A program made the position numbers and the translations under genes. A model generated the notes under the pieces. The model was not told the DNA's origin. It worked only from the letters and a program-made list of their open reading frames with translations, and made no database searches. DNA of 64,000 bases, from positions 1 through 64,000 of the IMG/VR virus record IMGVR_UViG_3300013233_000246, one strand, 5' to 3'. This document shows positions 1 to 8,306 of this stretch, piece after piece. The DNA is from a virus. The number at the start of each line of letters is the position of its first letter. The first letter of the stretch is position 1.

Positions 1-1
1 A

Positions 2-1510
2 ATATATTGTTTGTTGAATAATATAACACAACTTCCTAAATGTGAGGTTTGTGACAATCATGTAAAATTTAGAAATGATGGTAAGTATGCTGGCTCATAT
101 GCGAATTTTTGTTCTAGAGGATGTATATCCAAAGGCAGTACGACCAAAGCAAAAAAGAGAAGCACCACATTAAAGAATCACGGTGTTGAAAATCCATTTC
201 AATCGGAAGAAATAAAAAAAATAATAAGAAAGACCATGTTAGATACCCATGGCGTTAAGTATCCACTTCAGAATCCTCAAATTTTAGAAAAGATGGAAAC
301 CACCATGTTGGATTTATATGGTGTTAAGAATGCTAGATCCAGTATCGAATTTAATACCAAAATCAAAAAAACAAACATGGCACGTTATGGTTCTGAAAAT
401 CCATTTAGTGCCGAATTGATAAAAAATAAAATCAAACAGTCGATTAAATTGGAACACGGTGTCGAACATATATCACAGAAACATATTTCCGAATTGTCGA
501 TGAACCTATTAAACAATAAAGAATGGCTACGCGAACAACACCATGCAAATAGTAGGTTATTGATTGATATTGCGGATGAGCTTGGTGTTACTTATACAAC
601 AGTTGGGAGATATTTAAAAAAATTTGATATAGATATTAAACATTATGGTACGTCTATAGCAGAAACAGAAATATTGCGATTTTTACAAGAAACCATACCT
701 GATGTTGAAATTAAAACTAACATTACATCTATAATAAAACCATATGAGCTTGACATTTATATACCAAAATATAAGTTAGCTATTGAATATAATGGATTAT
801 ATTGGCATTCTGAAGCAGCCGGTAAAGATGCCAAGTACCATTTAATGAAAACTCAAAAGTGCGAAGAACGTGACATTCGTCTTATTCATATTTTTGAAGA
901 TGAATGGAGAGATCAGCAACAAAAATGTAAGGATTCACTTAGGCACTTTATAGGGAAATCTGATAAAGGGATATATGCAAGAAAGACAACAATTTCCGAA
1001 ATAACATGGAAACAAGCTAAAGAATTTTTGAATGAATATCATTTATTGAATGAGGGCAAACCGGGTAATTATAGAATTGGCGCTTTTGATGAGAATAATA
1101 ATTTGATTGGTGTTATGGTTTTTGGACAATCAAACAATGAAGGTGGTGATTGTGCAACAGAACTTAAGCGATTTGTTACAAATAAGAAAAATAATCCAGG
1201 TTTAGGTTCAAAAATGTTCAAGTACGCAATAAAAGAAAAGGGGTATGATGAAATCATTGCATTTGTTGATCGTAGATGGTTTACTGGAAATGTAAAAGAT
1301 CACATAGGATTTAAAAAAATATCAGAAGTTGCTCCTTCTGTATGGTGGACAGATGGTAAAACCCGTTATCATAGAAGATTTGTTACAAGAAAAAAATTAA
1401 TTGTAGAAGGATATGATGATAATATGAGCAAACGTGAAATATTGGAATCTATTGGATATAGTAGAATATGGGATGCAGGAAAACTTAAACTTGGATGGTA
1501 TAGTACATAA
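2..1510 (+). CDS. Homing endonuclease, Vsr/EDxHD-like, 5' end cut by window
   Basis: The reading frame is open to the left edge and the first candidate codon (TTG at 11) has no ribosome site, so the true start probably lies outside. A Cys cluster (CEVC ... FCSRGC) is followed by about four repeats of roughly 32 residues built on YGVxNPF, a modular DNA-binding arrangement seen in phage endonucleases. The nuclease core is near bases 745-800 (YELDIYIP ... AIEYNG) with a later IFEDEW, typical of the Vsr-like EDxHD homing enzymes. The last ~170 residues (RIGAFDENNNLIG ... FVDRRWFTGN ... YHRRF) recur in the endonuclease at 5847. It sits just before the prohead genes, where T4 has the portal gene upstream. 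The endonuclease class is clear; its target is inferred to be a neighbouring core gene. Confidence 0.8.
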   Translation: MYCLLNNITQLPKCEVCDNHVKFRNDGKYAGSYANFCSRGCISKGSTTKAKKRSTTLKNHGVENPFQSEEIKKIIRKTMLDTHGVKYPLQNPQILEKMETTMLDLYGVKNARSSIEFNTKIKKTNMARYGSENPFSAELIKNKIKQSIKLEHGVEHISQKHISELSMNLLNNKEWLREQHHANSRLLIDIADELGVTYTTVGRYLKKFDIDIKHYGTSIAETEILRFLQETIPDVEIKTNITSIIKPYELDIYIPKYKLAIEYNGLYWHSEAAGKDAKYHLMKTQKCEERDIRLIHIFEDEWRDQQQKCKDSLRHFIGKSDKGIYARKTTISEITWKQAKEFLNEYHLLNEGKPGNYRIGAFDENNNLIGVMVFGQSNNEGGDCATELKRFVTNKKNNPGLGSKMFKYAIKEKGYDEIIAFVDRRWFTGNVKDHIGFKKISEVAPSVWWTDGKTRYHRRFVTRKKLIVEGYDDNMSKREILESIGYSRIWDAGKLKLGWYST

Positions 1511-1535
1511 TATACGACAACATTCCAAAAAAGTT

Positions 1536-1561
1536 GATAAATACATTGAAACTCATAAATA
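1536..1561 (+). promoter_or_regulatory. Two tandem T4-like late promoters
   Basis: GATAAATA at 1536-1543 and CATAAATA at 1554-1561 each differ from the T4 late element TATAAATA by one base. They lie just upstream of the prohead gene cluster, followed by AAGGAG and the ATG at 1575. Confidence 0.6.
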
Positions 1562-1574
1562 AAAGGAGAAGATT

Positions 1575-1736
1575 ATGTCTGACAAAGTACAATTAGATAA
1601 AATGCTTGACAACATAATAAAAGATAAAGGTGAACAAGCAGAAGTTCATTTCCATGATTATCTACAAGGCAAAATGCAAGATACATTATATGGAACTGCT
1701 GATGAAGCTGATGAAGCCGAAACTGAAAACGATTAA
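1575..1736 (+). CDS. Small prohead-core-type protein (53 aa)
   Basis: ATG at 1575 with AAAAGGAG seven bases upstream. The 53-residue protein (MSDKVQLDKMLDNIIKDKGE...) contains a QAEVHFHDYLQGKMQDTL helix that matches the start of the next gene (TANSHFSEYVTAKTRSLI). Small acidic helical proteins in this place, before the prohead protease, correspond by position to T4 prohead core proteins 67/68. The role as a scaffold component is inferred from position and the paralogy; sequence identity to T4 gp67 is not evident by eye. Confidence 0.55.
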   Translation: MSDKVQLDKMLDNIIKDKGEQAEVHFHDYLQGKMQDTLYGTADEADEAETEND

Positions 1737-1756
1737 AAATTTAAAGAGGATTAAAA

Positions 1757-2167
1757 ATGGACAAAGCAAAACGACTTGAAGCAATTCAAAAAATGCTTGA
1801 ATCACTAATCAAGGAAGATACTGAAACGGCCAATAGTCATTTTAGTGAATATGTAACAGCAAAAACTCGCTCATTAATTCTTGGTGATGTTGAAGACGAG
1901 GCTGTTGTAGAACAATCTAAAGAATCAGCATTCAGTAACTCTGGAACTGTCATGGATGACGACGTTAAAGGTGACGTTAAGTTTAAGAATGGTGGTAAGA
2001 AAACACTTAAGAAGCATGGCAATTCTTCTAAAGAACTTGAAGATGAAGTTAAAGGAAACATAAAGTTTAAGAACGGTGGCAAGCAACCAGCTAAAGTTTT
2101 AGAACCAACTCCTAAGCCAGATAGTTTTGATGATGGACGTAGATATTCAAACGGAACTTGTGATTAA
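1757..2167 (+). CDS. Prohead-core-type protein with internal repeat
   Basis: Residues 5-40 repeat the module of the preceding 53-aa protein. The C-terminal half holds two copies of a ~14-residue charged motif: DVKGDVKFKNGGKK and EVKGNIKFKNGGKQ. The protein is highly charged and without Cys, as expected for a prohead core component that is cleaved or expelled. The start has GAGG nine bases upstream. It lies directly before the small gene at 2169 and the prohead protease gene, the place of T4 genes 67/68. Function is inferred from context. Confidence 0.6.
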   Translation: MDKAKRLEAIQKMLESLIKEDTETANSHFSEYVTAKTRSLILGDVEDEAVVEQSKESAFSNSGTVMDDDVKGDVKFKNGGKKTLKKHGNSSKELEDEVKGNIKFKNGGKQPAKVLEPTPKPDSFDDGRRYSNGTCD

Positions 2168-2168
2168 T

Positions 2169-2405
2169 ATGGAACTTGTTGATATTATTAACCTGAGCGA
2201 ACCATTGGAAGAAAAATCTAAACCTTCTTCTGGTCTTTCAAAAGGTGAAAAATCGAGTATCGTTAAAAAAGCCAAGAAAGGCGAAGACGTTGGAAAAAAG
2301 GGTAAAAACTTTGACAACGTAGCAGCTAAAGCAGCTAAAGAATATGGTTCTAAGGAAGTAGCTGAACGTGTTGCTGCCGCAGCAATGTGGAAAAATGCAA
2401 AATAA
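2169..2405 (+). CDS. Small basic protein of the prohead cluster (78 aa)
   Basis: The ATG at 2169 begins one base after the preceding stop. An in-frame ATG at 2127 would overlap the upstream gene by 41 bases, so 2169 is preferred. The protein has a Lys-rich centre (KGEDVGKKGKNFD) and an Ala-rich helical tail (AAKAAKEYGSKEVAERVAAAAMW). I recognise this tail only as a type common in phage hypothetical proteins near capsid genes. The position between the core-type proteins and the protease suggests a head role; function is unknown. Confidence 0.55.
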   Translation: MELVDIINLSEPLEEKSKPSSGLSKGEKSSIVKKAKKGEDVGKKGKNFDNVAAKAAKEYGSKEVAERVAAAAMWKNAK

Positions 2406-2426
2406 GAAACATTAAGGAAAAGGATT

Positions 2427-3062
2427 ATGTCATCACAATTATTATTTGAAGAACTATCACCATCACAAGCAGGATTGATAACAGAATCCAGCTCAGATGG
2501 TGCCAATACATGGCTTAATGGTATTTTTATGCAAGGTGGTATTAAAAACCGTAATGGTCGTTTATACCCTATCAATGAAATTGCAGCTGCTGTTACTTCA
2601 GCTCAACAAAAGATTAATGAATCTAATGGAATATTTGGAGAACTTGATCATCCACAAACACTATCAATCAATCTTGATCGTATTTCACATGTTATAACTG
2701 AAATTCGTATTGAAGGTCAAAATGCAATCGGTAAAGCAAAATTACTTAGTACTCCAATGGGTAACATTGCACGTGAACTTGCAAATTCTGGTGTAGCACT
2801 TGGTGTATCCTCGCGTGGTGCTGGACAAGTAAATGAAGATGGTGGTGTAACTGGATTTAATTTTGTAACTGTAGATATCGTTGCACAACCATCCGCACCG
2901 CAGGCATATCCATCAACAGTAGTGGAATCACTTGATATGGCAAAGAATGGACATAACATTATAAGCCTTGCAGAAGACATGAAACGCGATGAAGCAGCAC
3001 AAAAATATTTCAAAAAAGAAATAGAAAAATGGATAAACACTGGACTTTTTGCAAAAAAGTAA
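2427..3062 (+). CDS. 21: Prohead core protease (T4 gp21 family)
   Basis: The 211-residue protein matches the T4 gp21 family (peptidase S77) in length and layout: NGIFMQGGIKNRNGRLYP near residues 31-48, the catalytic-type His in GELDHP (His75), and the Ser motif VSSRG (Ser128/129), followed by FVTVDIVAQPSAP. This Ser/His protease assembles in the prohead core and cuts scaffold, capsid and internal proteins after (I/L)-x-Glu before DNA packaging. It precedes scaffold gene 22 and is closed by a strong terminator. The start has AAGGA upstream. Confidence 0.92.
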   Translation: MSSQLLFEELSPSQAGLITESSSDGANTWLNGIFMQGGIKNRNGRLYPINEIAAAVTSAQQKINESNGIFGELDHPQTLSINLDRISHVITEIRIEGQNAIGKAKLLSTPMGNIARELANSGVALGVSSRGAGQVNEDGGVTGFNFVTVDIVAQPSAPQAYPSTVVESLDMAKNGHNIISLAEDMKRDEAAQKYFKKEIEKWINTGLFAKK

Positions 3063-3104
3063 AATTTTAATACAGGTTTAGTGTGGCGGAAACCCGCATT
3101 CTAC

Positions 3105-3144
3105 AAGGGTTTTAGAATATCTATATATTCTAAAACCCTTTTTT
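3105..3144 (+). terminator. Rho-independent terminator after gene 21
   Basis: A perfect 16-bp stem (3105-3120 with 3125-3140), loop CTAT, ending in six T. It separates the prohead-core/protease unit from gene 22. Confidence 0.9.
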
Positions 3145-3154
3145 ATGCGTATTT

Positions 3155-3162
3155 CATAAATA
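3155..3162 (+). promoter_or_regulatory. T4-like late promoter before gene 22
   Basis: CATAAATA, one mismatch to TATAAATA, just after the terminator and 64 bases before the gene 22 start. Confidence 0.55.
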
Positions 3163-3225
3163 TTTATTAGCAAAAAACATTTTAACTGTTTGAAAATATA
3201 AACATTTATACATTAGGAGAAGATA

Positions 3226-4224
3226 ATGGAAGAATTGCTGCAAAAATTATTGGAAGCTGACATCCTTTCTGAAGATACAAAGAAAGATCTTGAAACCGCA
3301 TTCCAGACTAAATTAGATGAAGCCATCACTGCCGCAAAAGAAACCGCTGCTGATGATGTCCGTGCAGAACTAACAGAACAGTGGGTTGAACAACGTGATC
3401 AACTTGTTGAAGCTGTGGATGCAAAAGTGGACGATTTTCTTGGACGTGAAGTCGAAGAACTAAAAGAAGACATTGAACGTTTCCGTGATTTGGAAGCTGA
3501 ATATGCAGAAAAGCTTGTTGAAGCTAAAGCTGCTATGTCTGACGAACTTAAAGATGACTTGTTGGAACTTGTTGAGAAAGTAGATTCATTCCTTGAAATG
3601 CGTCTTGCTTCTGAACTTGATGAATTACACGAAGATCTTGAAGCACAACGTAAGAACGATTTCGGTCGTCGTGTGTTTGAAGCATTCTCTGAAGAATTCA
3701 TGGTTAACTATTCTGATGAAGAATCTGCTGAAATCAGCCTACGTGAAACACAAGAACGTTTACATGACGCTGAAGAAGCTTTACAAGAATCCGAAAAAGC
3801 ACGTGCGGAAGTAGATCGCCTTGTGGAAATGGAAAGAATTTTAGCACCTCTTACTGGACGCCAGAAAGAAGTGATGGAAGCAATCCTTAAAACTGTTGCT
3901 ACGGAGCAGTTGGAAGAAGGATATAAGACCTTTATTGGTCGCGTAATCCGTGAAAACGACTCAGAGAAGGAAGGTTCAGTACTAGCTGAGAAAGAAGATT
4001 GTGATGATGACGATGACGACGATGACGACAAGTCCGATAACTTCAAGAAGAAGTCTAAGAAGAAGTCTGATAAAGATGACGACAAGAAGAAAAAAGATGA
4101 CGACGAAGAAATGGAAGAAGGCGTACTAATCACAGGCGACAAACAGGAAATTATGGTAGAAGGTGTTTCTGTTGAAATGTCTGAAACTACTAAGAAACTG
4201 CGTATACTCGCCGGTATTGAATAA
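3226..4224 (+). CDS. 22: Prohead scaffold protein (T4 gp22-like)
   Basis: The 332-residue, almost wholly alpha-helical acidic protein has long Glu/Lys heptad-like stretches (residues ~15-215) and a low-complexity Asp/Lys tract at bases ~4002-4120, ending in LRILAGIE. T4 gp22 (about 270 residues) is the main scaffold around which the capsid protein assembles; it is then destroyed by gp21. Position between 21 and 23, composition and the Glu-terminated tail support the call. The Asp/Lys insertion makes it longer than T4 gp22. AGGAG lies seven bases before the ATG. Confidence 0.85.
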   Translation: MEELLQKLLEADILSEDTKKDLETAFQTKLDEAITAAKETAADDVRAELTEQWVEQRDQLVEAVDAKVDDFLGREVEELKEDIERFRDLEAEYAEKLVEAKAAMSDELKDDLLELVEKVDSFLEMRLASELDELHEDLEAQRKNDFGRRVFEAFSEEFMVNYSDEESAEISLRETQERLHDAEEALQESEKARAEVDRLVEMERILAPLTGRQKEVMEAILKTVATEQLEEGYKTFIGRVIRENDSEKEGSVLAEKEDCDDDDDDDDDKSDNFKKKSKKKSDKDDDKKKKDDDEEMEEGVLITGDKQEIMVEGVSVEMSETTKKLRILAGIE

Positions 4225-4259
4225 GAATAATAACTTAAACCCCTAAAGGAGAAATTAAC

Positions 4260-5723
4260 ATGGAATCATTATTCGAAAACTGGAATGAAACCAAAGCAGC
4301 AATGCTTGAAGGTTTAGATTCTGGAAAACAAAAAATCGTTGGTCAGCTTTTGGAAAACCAAAAGTCTTCAATGATTACAGAAGAAGCTGCGGCTGGTGCA
4401 ACAAGTGCACATGACATCTCAGGCTTCCGTAAAATTTTAATCCCAATGATACGTCGTATTATTCCTGGCACTATTGCTACTGAGTTAGTTGGTGTCCAGC
4501 CTATGACTGGTCCTGTTGGATTAGTATACACGCTACGTTACCGTTATGCGGAAGCAGTAGCAAGTACATCACACTCTAACCCATTTGGTCTTCCAGGTGC
4601 TATTGGAGTTGGTGACGAAGTATTTGGTAATAGTTCACCTATCCGCCAATGGTATTCATCTGGTGCTGGTGATGGTGCTCCTGCTGGTGTAGCAGACGCA
4701 CAAGTTGCTGGTGCATCTGGTATTAATAGTGCCCCTAACGCAGAAACACCAATTTCTACAGCAGAAGGTACTGGTAATGCTTGGCCTTCAAGTCTTGGTG
4801 CTGCTGATACTTCACAGTTTGGTCCATTTGCTGAAAACGTTGCGGACTTAGGTCGAGGCGGCGTAGCTGGTTCACTACACGGTGGTTCTGGTAGCTTCTT
4901 GGAAGGTTCTGGTGGTCGTAAGATGACTATGGACGTTGTAAACCAAGCAGTTGAAGCTGGCTCGCGTAAATTACAAGCTGGTTGGACTATTGAAGCTATG
5001 CAAGATCTTAACGCACAGCATGGTCTTGACCTTGAATCAGAAATGACTCAAGCACTATCTGCTGAAATCGTTCAAGAAATTGACCAAGAAATCATCACTG
5101 ACTTACTTGCACTTGCTGGTACAGTTGATTCATTTGATGGTGCTGGTACAGGTTCTTACGGTACTGCTGGTAACTACACACCTGCTTATGTTGGTGACCG
5201 TCTTGCTAACCTTGGTGTTATTATCAACCGTGTAGCAAACGAAATCGCACGTAAAACACGTCGCGGTGCTGGTAACTACATCGTAGTTTCACCATTAATC
5301 GTTTCTATTCTTCAGTCTGCAAGCAAGTCTGTATTTGCGCCTGCTATTGAAGGTTCATTTAAAGGTCCAAACAACACTATGTTAGTTGGTACTTTGAACG
5401 GTTCAATCAAAGTGTATTCTTATCTTTGGAATCAAGTTGGTGCTGGCGTAGACTTAGGTCCAGCTTCTCCACAAGGAAATGCACAAGATACTATCCTTGT
5501 TGGTTATAAAGGTGGTAACGGTGAAACGGACACAGGTTATTTCTACTGTCCTTATATTCCACTAATGTCTTCTGGCGTTGTGGTTCACCCAACTACGTTC
5601 CAACCTGTAGTTAGTTTGATGACTCGTTATGGTAAAGCAGTATTCACCCATACACAAACATCCCTCGGTAATTCCGCAGATTATTACGGAAAAATCAATG
5701 TGGTAAACCTAGACTTAGCATAA
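4260..5723 (+). CDS. 23: Major capsid protein (T4 gp23 family)
   Basis: The 487-residue protein fits the gp23 family (T4 521) with the conserved block SGFRKILIPMIRRIIPGTIATELVGVQPM and a C-terminal IPLMSSGVVVHPTTFQP ... RYGKAVF region. An N-terminal peptide is probably removed by gp21; MITE|E at Glu41 fits the (I/L)-x-Glu rule. A Gly/Ser/Ala-rich insertion covers residues ~105-225. Strong AAAGGAG ribosome site, late position after the scaffold and a terminator immediately behind fit very high expression. Confidence 0.95.
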   Translation: MESLFENWNETKAAMLEGLDSGKQKIVGQLLENQKSSMITEEAAAGATSAHDISGFRKILIPMIRRIIPGTIATELVGVQPMTGPVGLVYTLRYRYAEAVASTSHSNPFGLPGAIGVGDEVFGNSSPIRQWYSSGAGDGAPAGVADAQVAGASGINSAPNAETPISTAEGTGNAWPSSLGAADTSQFGPFAENVADLGRGGVAGSLHGGSGSFLEGSGGRKMTMDVVNQAVEAGSRKLQAGWTIEAMQDLNAQHGLDLESEMTQALSAEIVQEIDQEIITDLLALAGTVDSFDGAGTGSYGTAGNYTPAYVGDRLANLGVIINRVANEIARKTRRGAGNYIVVSPLIVSILQSASKSVFAPAIEGSFKGPNNTMLVGTLNGSIKVYSYLWNQVGAGVDLGPASPQGNAQDTILVGYKGGNGETDTGYFYCPYIPLMSSGVVVHPTTFQPVVSLMTRYGKAVFTHTQTSLGNSADYYGKINVVNLDLA

Positions 5724-5735
5724 GCTAAACTCACT

Positions 5736-5762
5736 AAAGCCCTGTTTTTACAGGGCTTTTTT
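5736..5762 (+). terminator. Rho-independent terminator after gene 23
   Basis: 10-bp stem AAAGCCCTGT/ACAGGGCTTT, loop TTTT, followed by a T run. Confidence 0.92.
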
Positions 5763-5800
5763 GTTGTCTATTGGGAAATAGTCCCGCCTAATACCATGTT

Positions 5801-5808
5801 GATAAATA
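5801..5808 (+). promoter_or_regulatory. T4-like late promoter before HNH endonuclease
   Basis: GATAAATA, one mismatch to the late element. It runs directly into the hairpin at 5805-5833 and lies 38 bases before the ATG at 5847. Confidence 0.5.
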
Positions 5809-5833
5809 GTATTATATATGATATAATACTATT
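5805..5833 (+). promoter_or_regulatory. Inverted repeat in endonuclease leader
   Basis: Perfect 13-bp arms AATAGTATTATAT and ATATAATACTATT separated by ATG. The right arm ends one base before the GTGGAG ribosome site of the endonuclease gene. A transcript starting upstream would fold this up, while one starting at the late promoter (about 5814) would lack most of the left arm. T4 endonuclease genes are known to use such hairpins to block early translation; here that is inference. Confidence 0.55.
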
Positions 5834-5846
5834 AGTGGAGAATATA

Positions 5847-7520
5847 ATGCCAATAGCAAAAAATAAACAAGAAGAATTTAATAAACAATACATAAATGGT
5901 TTATTGAATGAAAATAGAATAAAATTATTAGAACCATTTACAGGCGCAAAAAAACACCATACTATGGAATGTTTGGTATGTGGTCATATATGGAGAGCTA
6001 CACCTATATCCAAACGAAGAAATTATAAAATTTATGGTAAAGGTGGTTGCCCACAATGCAATACGACCACTCGCGATACTGGATATAAAAAAATAAGAGA
6101 ACAAAATCTCAAAAAATTAAAAGATAGGGGAATTGTAGTTTTAACAAAAGATTATGATGGTAGGACATATCTTGATTATGATAACAACCCACATAAAAAA
6201 ATAAAAGTAAAAAATCTTAATTGTGGGCATATATTTGAATGTTCACCAAGTAATCTATTAAACGCAAAAACAGAGTGTGCAATATGTGGGCCACAAAACA
6301 GGGCGAAGCCATTAATACAGTGGTCTAAAAACAATTCCAAAGAATGGAAAAAAACAGCAGGTGAATGGGAAATATATAGGAATTCCGCCCATGAATTAAC
6401 ACGACTAGAATACAATAAAAATAAACATATTATAAATCCAAAGAATCTGCCACGTGGTAAAGCTGGTGTTGTAGGAGCTTATCATCTTGATCACATAGTT
6501 CCAGTGAGATTTTGTTTTGATAACAATATACCACTTGAAGTTTGTGCACATATATCCAATTTACAAATGTGTCCATGGAGAGATAATATATCTTCACGAA
6601 ATCACATAAAAGGATCGCTACCGCCAATGTTCTTACAGTATGTTGAAAGTGGAAAGCGTATCAAAAAACTGGCGAATAGTCTAAAAGTACAAATTTTACC
6701 CAATGCCAAGTTATTTTATCAATTGGATGATATCAACATTACACTTTATGATAAAAAATCTAAAGTGGGGATTGTTATAATACCGTTGGATAAATCATTT
6801 GCTAATATGAAAACTGCACATCTTTCTATGAAAACTATGCAAAAAAATAACATCAAACCATTTATAATTTTTGAAGATGAACTCAATAAAGATTTTATTG
6901 TTAATAAAATAGAACATTATTTAGGTAAATCCAATAAGAACATACATAGGATTCATGGCAGAAAATGCATTATTAAACAAATAGAATCTAAAGAAAAATC
7001 AAAATTTTTGAATACTTACCACATTCAAGGAAATGATAAATCCCAAATATCTTATGCCGCCTATCACGAAGACGAATTGGTCGCAGTAATGACATTCACC
7101 AAACCTCGTCCACTATTGGGATATAAAGATCCAGATAGAAGTGTGTATGCTGACATGTGGGAATTATCACGATTTGCAACTAATACAAATTATAGAATTC
7201 CTGGGATAGCAAGTAAGCTATTATCTACTTTTAAAAATGAAAATGTATGGGAAAAAATAATAAGTTATGCAGATAAGCGATGGAGTGTCGGGAATCTTTA
7301 CGATGTTCTTGGATTTACTATGGAAAAATCTAATCCCCCTGATTATTTTTATATTGTTGATGGTATACGAAAACACAGATGGAATTATAGAAAAGATAAA
7401 TTAAAAGAAATATTGTCAAATTATGACCCAAATATTACAGAATATGAAAACATGGAGAATGCTGGATATTATAGGCTGTGGGGATGTGGCACCTTGCGGT
7501 ACGTTCTTATAAATACTTAA
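5847..7520 (+). CDS. HNH homing endonuclease with decayed Vsr-like core
   Basis: ATG at 5847 is chosen because GTGGAG lies six bases upstream; an earlier in-frame ATG at 5796 precedes the promoter. Residues 42-71 and 126-147 carry two Cys-pair zinc-ribbon-like units (CLVCG...CPQC; CGH...CAIC). An HNH site follows at ~213-253 (HLDHIVP, Asn238, Asn247/252, His253). Residues ~285-380 align with the nuclease region of the endonuclease at the window's left end (IFEDE, YLGKSNK) but lack its acidic catalytic strand. The last ~170 residues are the same C-terminal module (YADKRWSVGN ... KHRWNYRKDKL). Inserted between gene 23 and the following late genes. Confidence 0.85.
   Translation: MPIAKNKQEEFNKQYINGLLNENRIKLLEPFTGAKKHHTMECLVCGHIWRATPISKRRNYKIYGKGGCPQCNTTTRDTGYKKIREQNLKKLKDRGIVVLTKDYDGRTYLDYDNNPHKKIKVKNLNCGHIFECSPSNLLNAKTECAICGPQNRAKPLIQWSKNNSKEWKKTAGEWEIYRNSAHELTRLEYNKNKHIINPKNLPRGKAGVVGAYHLDHIVPVRFCFDNNIPLEVCAHISNLQMCPWRDNISSRNHIKGSLPPMFLQYVESGKRIKKLANSLKVQILPNAKLFYQLDDINITLYDKKSKVGIVIIPLDKSFANMKTAHLSMKTMQKNNIKPFIIFEDELNKDFIVNKIEHYLGKSNKNIHRIHGRKCIIKQIESKEKSKFLNTYHIQGNDKSQISYAAYHEDELVAVMTFTKPRPLLGYKDPDRSVYADMWELSRFATNTNYRIPGIASKLLSTFKNENVWEKIISYADKRWSVGNLYDVLGFTMEKSNPPDYFYIVDGIRKHRWNYRKDKLKEILSNYDPNITEYENMENAGYYRLWGCGTLRYVLINT
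7508..7515 (+). promoter_or_regulatory. Consensus T4 late promoter inside endonuclease end
   Basis: Exact TATAAATA, followed by C as in the extended T4 late consensus. The expected transcription start, six bases after the element, coincides with the ATG at 7521. Confidence 0.6.
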
Positions 7521-7880
7521 ATGAAACTATATCAACTATTTGAAAATCCCACAGATTTTTCTAACCTCATAAAAGATAAGTATAACCTTACTACATTCTT
7601 TGTATATGAACGTCCTGACACAATAGCCCTAGATATGATAGAAGTGCCAAAGGCTGATCGCAAACAGGGTATTGGAACAGCAGTAATGAACGAACTTATA
7701 CAATACGCAGATGAACAAGGCAAAAGAATAGTATTGACCCCAGGACTTAAAGATGATAGGCATGGCACCACATCACGTGCACGCTTAGTAAAATTCTACA
7801 AACGCTTTGGTTTTGTTGAAAATAAAGGTAGAAATAAAGACTTCGCAATATCAGATGGTATGTTCCGAAATCCCCAATAG
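7521..7880 (+). CDS. GNAT acetyltransferase with capsid-targeting-like leader
   Basis: A 119-residue GNAT-fold N-acetyltransferase. The acetyl-CoA pyrophosphate loop is VPKADRKQGIGTAVMNEL (residues ~39-56, R-x-x-G-I-G), then a beta strand (RIVLTPGL) and RLVKFYKRFGFV near 95-106. It begins MKLYQLFE|N, strikingly like the T4 internal-protein leader MKTYQEFIAE, with an (L/I)-x-Glu site for gp21. The ATG follows the endonuclease stop directly and has no ribosome site. Substrate unknown. If packaged, it could modify host proteins after injection, as T4 Alt does with ADP-ribose; this is inference. Confidence 0.75.
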   Translation: MKLYQLFENPTDFSNLIKDKYNLTTFFVYERPDTIALDMIEVPKADRKQGIGTAVMNELIQYADEQGKRIVLTPGLKDDRHGTTSRARLVKFYKRFGFVENKGRNKDFAISDGMFRNPQ

Positions 7881-7912
7881 GTTACATTTTTGTAAAGCCA
7901 AATAACCACAAT

Positions 7913-7920
7913 CATAAATA
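7913..7920 (+). promoter_or_regulatory. T4-like late promoter
   Basis: CATAAATA, 31 bases before the ATG at 7952. Confidence 0.5.
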
Positions 7921-7951
7921 ATTATATCTATAAAATTAACTGGGATTTATC

Positions 7952-8284
7952 ATGAGTTTTGAATTAACCTTCAGACAATATCTTCAATCTAAAGACGCTC
8001 TTCGTGAAGCTGTTAATGAGACACCACAACAGACTAAAGAATATCTTGTAACCAAATATTGTAAGTTAGTAGTTGGTGAAAGTAAAGATAACAAAGAACA
8101 AATAAATCTAAAACCCAATAACAAGGTAATAGTTGAATGGTTATATGATGATATTGATAATCCATCAATAACCAATATAACTTTCGAGGGTGTGTGTGAT
8201 TCTATAGATAGTGAAGATCATACAACCTATTGGCAAACCTACAAATTACAACGTTGGTTGCTAAGAAATACAAATCAACAATAA
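7952..8284 (+). CDS. Unknown small late protein (110 aa)
   Basis: Not recognised. The 110-residue protein starts MSFELTFRQYLQSKDALREAV; the LRE|A at residues 17-20 would fit gp21 processing of an N-terminal leader. The remainder (KVIVEWLYDD ... ITFEGVCDSIDSEDHTTYWQTY) looks like a small beta-rich domain. It has its own late promoter and a GGGA ribosome site, and lies between the acetyltransferase and the neck fusion gene, so a late or virion role is likely. Confidence 0.6.
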   Translation: MSFELTFRQYLQSKDALREAVNETPQQTKEYLVTKYCKLVVGESKDNKEQINLKPNNKVIVEWLYDDIDNPSITNITFEGVCDSIDSEDHTTYWQTYKLQRWLLRNTNQQ

Positions 8285-8306
8285 TTACTATCCCACCGCT
8301 ACAAAT

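Noticed and set aside
3086-3097. Short GCGGAAACCCGC hairpin after gene 21
   Set aside because: Only a 4-bp stem with no T run; the real terminator is the 16-bp stem at 3105.
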